Shown here piece after piece: positions 60,461 through 64,000 of a stretch of 64,000 nucleotides of DNA (position 1 is the first letter of the stretch; each line of letters starts with the position of its first letter). Both the position numbers and the translations under genes were made by a program. This stretch comes from Phenylobacterium sp. GTDB lineage: Bacteria > Pseudomonadota > Alphaproteobacteria > Caulobacterales > Caulobacteraceae. The stretch spans positions 1 to 64,000 of the forward strand of contig NZ_JAUYOJ010000203.1 of NCBI RefSeq assembly GCF_030697925.1. Reading direction: 5' to 3'. The notes beneath the pieces were generated by a model. It did not search any database. It was given only the letters and a program-made list of their open reading frames with translations, and was not told where the DNA came from.

Positions 60461-61632
60461 CCTTCACGCCTCATGGCGGCGTTGGAACGCCGTGGTGGGG
60501 GGCGGCGCGCGGCCTGGGCCTCGGCGAACGCGCCCACGAAAGCCGAGGGCTTGACGGGCCCCGGGGCGAGGGCCTGGGTCCGCGCGTCGCGCCTCCCGTG
60601 CAGTTGCGCCGGCGCCCGCGTCTCGCGGCGTGATCCAGCATCGGAGGATCGAGGTTCAGCGCGGCTTTCGGCCGCCGCCGCCGGCGCCTGGTTCGGTGCG
60701 GGCCGCAGCTCCGCCGCCGGCTCGCTCCCCCTGCCCCGCAGGATGGCCGCGATCGATGCCGGCCGCAGCCCCCGGGCGACAAGGGCCGCCCCGAAGATGG
60801 CGCCAAGGCCCACCAGGCCGAAGATCGAGACAACCAGCAGCAGGGCGTTGGCGGATTCGACACTGGCCGCGCTCCCTGGGTGGGCCTCTCCAAGGCGCCG
60901 AAGATGGGGCGACAGTAGGGATGTCTCCATCGCCGTCAGCAGGACAAGCGCCACCTGCGCCAGGGTGAGCCAGAGACCCGCCTGAAGCCAGCCGAAGAAG
61001 ACGCCGCGCGTGCGGTCAAAGAACGCCGCCAGCAGGGCGAGCGGACCGGCGGCCAGGACCACGGCGACCAGCAGGCGCGAGGCCACCAACGGTCCGAGCG
61101 TTGACAACAGCAAGAGGAACGCAGCCATCTTCAACGTGTCACCCGCTGGGTTCTCCGCCCCCGGCGGGCCGAGCCGACCCGGGGGCGGCGGGGGAGCTTG
61201 GACAGCGGCCGAGGCGCTCGCCATTAGGCGGGTGTGCGCACGCTGCAGGTCGGCCAGCGTATCCCCCCTTAGGCCGACCGCCTCGCGGTAGCCTGCCTCC
61301 ACCGGCGCCGCGATCTCAGCTGGCCCAGAGATGAGCAGGTCGTGGACCAGGCGTTGGTAGACCGGCCACTGGGAGGTCAGCGCCAGCACAAAACCGATCT
61401 TGACCAGGGAGATCGTCCAGGCGCCAAGGCGCGGGGGGTCGCCCGCCATCAGTCGCCAACCCTGGAAGGCGACATATAGGGCCAGCACCGCGCCCAACAG
61501 CCCGGCCGCGAGGCCGCCCGGTTCTGTCAGGGCGCCGTAGCCCGCCGCCGCCAGGGCCTGGCTGTGGCAATCGGCATTATCAAGCAGGCCTCGAACCAGG
61601 CCGAGATCAGCCGAGGGGGCGCGGCAGGCCAT
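60457..61632 (-). CDS. virB6: Type IV secretion protein VirB6/TrbL family
   Basis: 391 residues with about six TM helices. 'LALYVAFQGWRLMAGDPPRLGAWTISLVKIGFVLALTSQWPVYQRLVHDLLISGP' is the usual VirB6 opening, and a helix pair with 'GPLALLAAFFDRTRGVFFGWLQAGLWLTLAQVALVLL' follows. The last ~100 residues are a hydrophilic Ala/Arg/Pro-rich tail. It forms part of the inner-membrane channel. The 1-bp overlap with virB4 shows coupling; no virB5 lies between. Confidence 0.9.
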   Translation of the reverse strand: MACRAPSADLGLVRGLLDNADCHSQALAAAGYGALTEPGGLAAGLLGAVLALYVAFQGWRLMAGDPPRLGAWTISLVKIGFVLALTSQWPVYQRLVHDLLISGPAEIAAPVEAGYREAVGLRGDTLADLQRAHTRLMASASAAVQAPPPPPGRLGPPGAENPAGDTLKMAAFLLLLSTLGPLVASRLLVAVVLAAGPLALLAAFFDRTRGVFFGWLQAGLWLTLAQVALVLLTAMETSLLSPHLRRLGEAHPGSAASVESANALLLVVSIFGLVGLGAIFGAALVARGLRPASIAAILRGRGSEPAAELRPAPNQAPAAAAESRAEPRSSDAGSRRETRAPAQLHGRRDARTQALAPGPVKPSAFVGAFAEAQAARRPPPRRSNAAMRREG

Positions 61633-64000
61633 CAGGCCCGCTCCAACAGTCGAGGCAGCCAGACCTCTGGGTCCTCGCCGAAGTCGGCGCGGAGCCCGTC
61701 CAGCAGGCGCACCGTCCGTTCGCGTCCCGACAGCACCGTCAGGATATCGGTCTCGCCTGAAAGGCTCAGGTTGCAGACCACGCTATCGGCGCCATGCCGG
61801 ATCAAGAGCGAATGACCGGTGTCGGGCATGGTCCGGATGAGGTCGAGTTCGCGCAGGGTGAGCCCGAAGCCTTGGCAGTAGTCTTCCTCGCGCGCTTTGG
61901 GATTGGCGGTGAAGATATGGGTCGCCGATTGCTCCACGATGGCGCTCGAGATTCGGCTCTGCAGGGCGTCCTGGGCGCTCTGCGTGCAGAAGCCCACCAC
62001 CCCGTTGCGCTTGCGGATAGTCTTTTCCCAGTCGCGGACCCGACCGACGAAGACGTCGTCATCCAGGGCCTTCCAACCTTCGTCGACCACGATCAAGGCG
62101 GGGGTCCCGTCCAACCGCTCCTCGACCCGCTGGAACAGGTACATCATCGCCGGTGTGCGGCAGGTGGGATCGTCGAGGATCTGCGTCAGGTCGAAGCCGA
62201 CCGTGCGCGCTGAGAGGTCGAGCGTGTCGATCTCGTTGTCGAAGAGCCAGGCATGCTCTCCGTCGCCCCACCAAGGTCGGAGCCGCGCGGCGAGATCGGC
62301 CTCTCCGGGTCGGGCGCCGCCCCGCAGCAGTTCGCCGAAGTACCGCAGGCGGCGCAGCCGGGGAGCCTGCTCGAAGCTGGCGTCCACGGCCTCCTTGATC
62401 CGGGCGGTTTCCGCCGGCCCCAACGCCTCGCCTGGCTGGGCGACCAGCCGGCGGACCAGGTCCGTCAGGAAGCCACGCGCCATTGGCGAATCCGCCATCT
62501 GCAGGGGGTTCATCCCAGAGGGGCGGCCTGGTTGCAGAATCTCGTAGCGGCCGCCCACCGCGCGGATGAAAATCTCCGCACCGCGGTCCTTGTCGAAGAA
62601 CACGATCCGCGGATCAAACCGGCGCGCCTGGGCCAGCAGGAAGTTGAGGGCGACGGTCTTGCCAGAGCCCGACGGACCGATGACGGTGAAATTGCCAAGG
62701 TCGCCATTGTGGAAGTTGAAGGCGTAGGGTCCGGCTGCAGTGGTTTCCAGCACAGTGACGGCCGAGCCCCAATGGTTGCCGCCGATGCGTCCCTCAGGGA
62801 AATTGTGGCCGCTGGCGAAACCGGCGAAATTCGCTGTCGAGATCAAGGCCTTGCGCGCGATGTCCTTGAAGTTGCCCGGGAACTGCGCCCAGTAGGCCGC
62901 CTCGAGGTTGACGTCCTCGCGCACCGACATGACCCCGATCTCCGCGAGCGAGGATCGGACCTCAGCGACGCCGTCGTCGAGCTCGGCGAAGTCGGATCCG
63001 CTCACCATGACCGTGAGATGGTGCTCACCGAAGGCCGCCCGACCGGCAGCCGTATCGTCCTTGGCCGCGGCGAGCTCAGCTCGCAGGCTAAGGGCCTCAT
63101 CCTCCGCCGAACGCATCCGCCGCAGGGAAAGGTTCATCCGCTCCAGCGTCGCGGTGCGGTCGACGAAGGCGAAGCTCTGGGTGACCGTGAGTTCGCAGGG
63201 CAGCCGAAGCAGGTCGTCGAGCATGCCCGCCGCCGTCTGGGGCGGGTATTCCTTGATGGAGACCATGGCCGAGAACGTCCGCGGCGCCTCGCCGGCCGCC
63301 GACAGTTCTAGCGTCTCGCGGCCGAAGCTGACCCGTCGATAGGGAAGGTAGCGCCCAAGGTCGCACTCTGGCAGCAGGACGGGGCGGGCCTCATGGTTGT
63401 AGAGGCTCGACAGCATCTCAAGCGGTTCCGAGCACGGGCCGGCAGCCGTGTCGTAGGCCTGCAGGACGCGCGCGCCGTAGGGGGCGAGCGCGGCGACGAG
63501 GGCGTCAGCCGCCGCCCGCAGTTCCCCGACTTCCTTGGCCATGGCGAGCGCGCGCTCCTGGACGTCGGCGCGGGGGCGCAGGAGGCCACGGACCAGGCCG
63601 TCCAGGACGCCCGCCCGACCTTGGAGCGGCCGACGCACCACGGTGAGGTAGAGGGCGTTGGTGTAGAGGCGACGGGCCTTGAGGCGCCCGTTCCAGAGCC
63701 TATCGAGCGCGTCGCTGAAGGGGTCTGGGAAGGCCCCCTTCAGCTCGACCTTCACCTCCCGCCGCAGGATGTGGTGGTAGAGGGCGAATTGTGAGTTGGC
63801 GATGCTCCGCAGCGTCGCGTCGCGTATGGCCTTCCGATAGTCGATATCCTCCGACGAGGCCGTCTCGAAGGGAAGGCCCTTCAGCTGGAGCACCGACATC
63901 AGGAGGCCGTCCCGGGTCTCCAAGGTCCGGTCGTCGACATGGCGCGCATAGGGCAGACGATCGCCGGCGGCCCGCTCGCGGGCCGCGACGCGCTCGCCCT
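61632..64000 (-). CDS. virB4: Type IV secretion ATPase VirB4, 5' end outside the window
   Basis: At least 789 residues; the reading frame stays open to the right edge ('RERAAGDRLPYARHVDDRTLETRDG' precedes the first internal TTG at 63923), so the true start lies beyond 64000. The N-terminal CagE/VirB4 region has 'LLMSVLQLKGLPFETASSEDIDYRK'. The ATPase has Walker A 'VIGPSGSGKTVALNFLLAQ', 'IVFFDKDRGAEIFIRAVGG', Walker B 'ALIVVDEGWKALDDD' and 'FCTQSAQDAL'. It energises pilin extraction and substrate transfer. It heads the visible part of the vir operon. Confidence 0.95.
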   Translation of the reverse strand, partial: GERVAARERAAGDRLPYARHVDDRTLETRDGLLMSVLQLKGLPFETASSEDIDYRKAIRDATLRSIANSQFALYHHILRREVKVELKGAFPDPFSDALDRLWNGRLKARRLYTNALYLTVVRRPLQGRAGVLDGLVRGLLRPRADVQERALAMAKEVGELRAAADALVAALAPYGARVLQAYDTAAGPCSEPLEMLSSLYNHEARPVLLPECDLGRYLPYRRVSFGRETLELSAAGEAPRTFSAMVSIKEYPPQTAAGMLDDLLRLPCELTVTQSFAFVDRTATLERMNLSLRRMRSAEDEALSLRAELAAAKDDTAAGRAAFGEHHLTVMVSGSDFAELDDGVAEVRSSLAEIGVMSVREDVNLEAAYWAQFPGNFKDIARKALISTANFAGFASGHNFPEGRIGGNHWGSAVTVLETTAAGPYAFNFHNGDLGNFTVIGPSGSGKTVALNFLLAQARRFDPRIVFFDKDRGAEIFIRAVGGRYEILQPGRPSGMNPLQMADSPMARGFLTDLVRRLVAQPGEALGPAETARIKEAVDASFEQAPRLRRLRYFGELLRGGARPGEADLAARLRPWWGDGEHAWLFDNEIDTLDLSARTVGFDLTQILDDPTCRTPAMMYLFQRVEERLDGTPALIVVDEGWKALDDDVFVGRVRDWEKTIRKRNGVVGFCTQSAQDALQSRISSAIVEQSATHIFTANPKAREEDYCQGFGLTLRELDLIRTMPDTGHSLLIRHGADSVVCNLSLSGETDILTVLSGRERTVRLLDGLRADFGEDPEVWLPRLLERA

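Noticed and set aside
56894-64000. Calling the type IV genes an integrated conjugative element
   Set aside because: No relaxase, coupling protein, integrase or attachment repeats are visible in the window.

Overview
The window is GC-rich alphaproteobacterial chromosome-like DNA, most likely from the Caulobacterales (Caulobacter/Phenylobacterium type). This rests on a PstA with a long N-terminal extension, a phoR-pstC-pstA-pstB-phoU operon, an RsaD/RsaE-like type I secretion pair beside an RTX protein and polysaccharide genes, and many TTG/GTG starts. The genus cannot be fixed from the sequence alone. No tRNA, rRNA, CRISPR array or intact transposon was found.

Region 1 (1-9.6 kb) is nutrient uptake. 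A PBP1B-type penicillin-binding protein runs off the left edge. The Pho operon lies on the minus strand (phoR, pstC, pstA, pstB, phoU). A divergent OprP/OprO-type porin is separated from phoR by a Pho-box-like palindrome and a second inverted repeat. A sulfate-binding-protein gene broken by an apparent 2-base deletion and a SemiSWEET transporter follow.

Region 2 (9.8-51.3 kb) is a large cell-surface glycan and secretion island. It holds a TPR/GT41 (SPINDLY/OGT-like) transferase; a CDP-sugar pathway (rfbF, rfbG, a C-methyltransferase, a 3,5-epimerase and a reductase) that should make a C-methylated 6-deoxyhexose; O-methyltransferases; two sulfotransferases; and an RTX protein with its ABC exporter and membrane fusion protein. 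It also holds a wzm/wzt-type ABC exporter, a GtrB-like three-part cassette with an SMR-type flippase, an AlgI/AlgJ-type O-acetylation pair, and several multidomain glycosyltransferases. Three of these share a GT8-like domain and an 'R-x-DL...F...WL' tail motif. A ~38-residue repeat occurs seven times in a stand-alone protein and four times in a neighbouring glycosyltransferase. The layout resembles the Caulobacter S-layer locus (RTX protein, T1SS, O-polysaccharide genes), but with a different RTX protein and a richer set of decorating enzymes. Decay is visible: a frameshifted esterase remnant (about 43.0-43.4 kb) and the N-terminal stump of an McrB-like restriction ATPase (47.2-47.7 kb).

Region 3 (51.2-56.7 kb) has an MFS transporter, a small unknown protein, a sialate-O-acetylesterase-like domain fused to RTX repeats, a secreted unknown protein, and a DsbA-like lipoprotein. 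The esterase-RTX gene and the secreted gene share an upstream AT-rich motif and near-identical 3' hairpins.

Region 4 (56.9-64 kb) is a minus-strand type IV secretion operon in the order virB4 (cut by the right edge), virB6, virB8, virB9, virB10, virB11.
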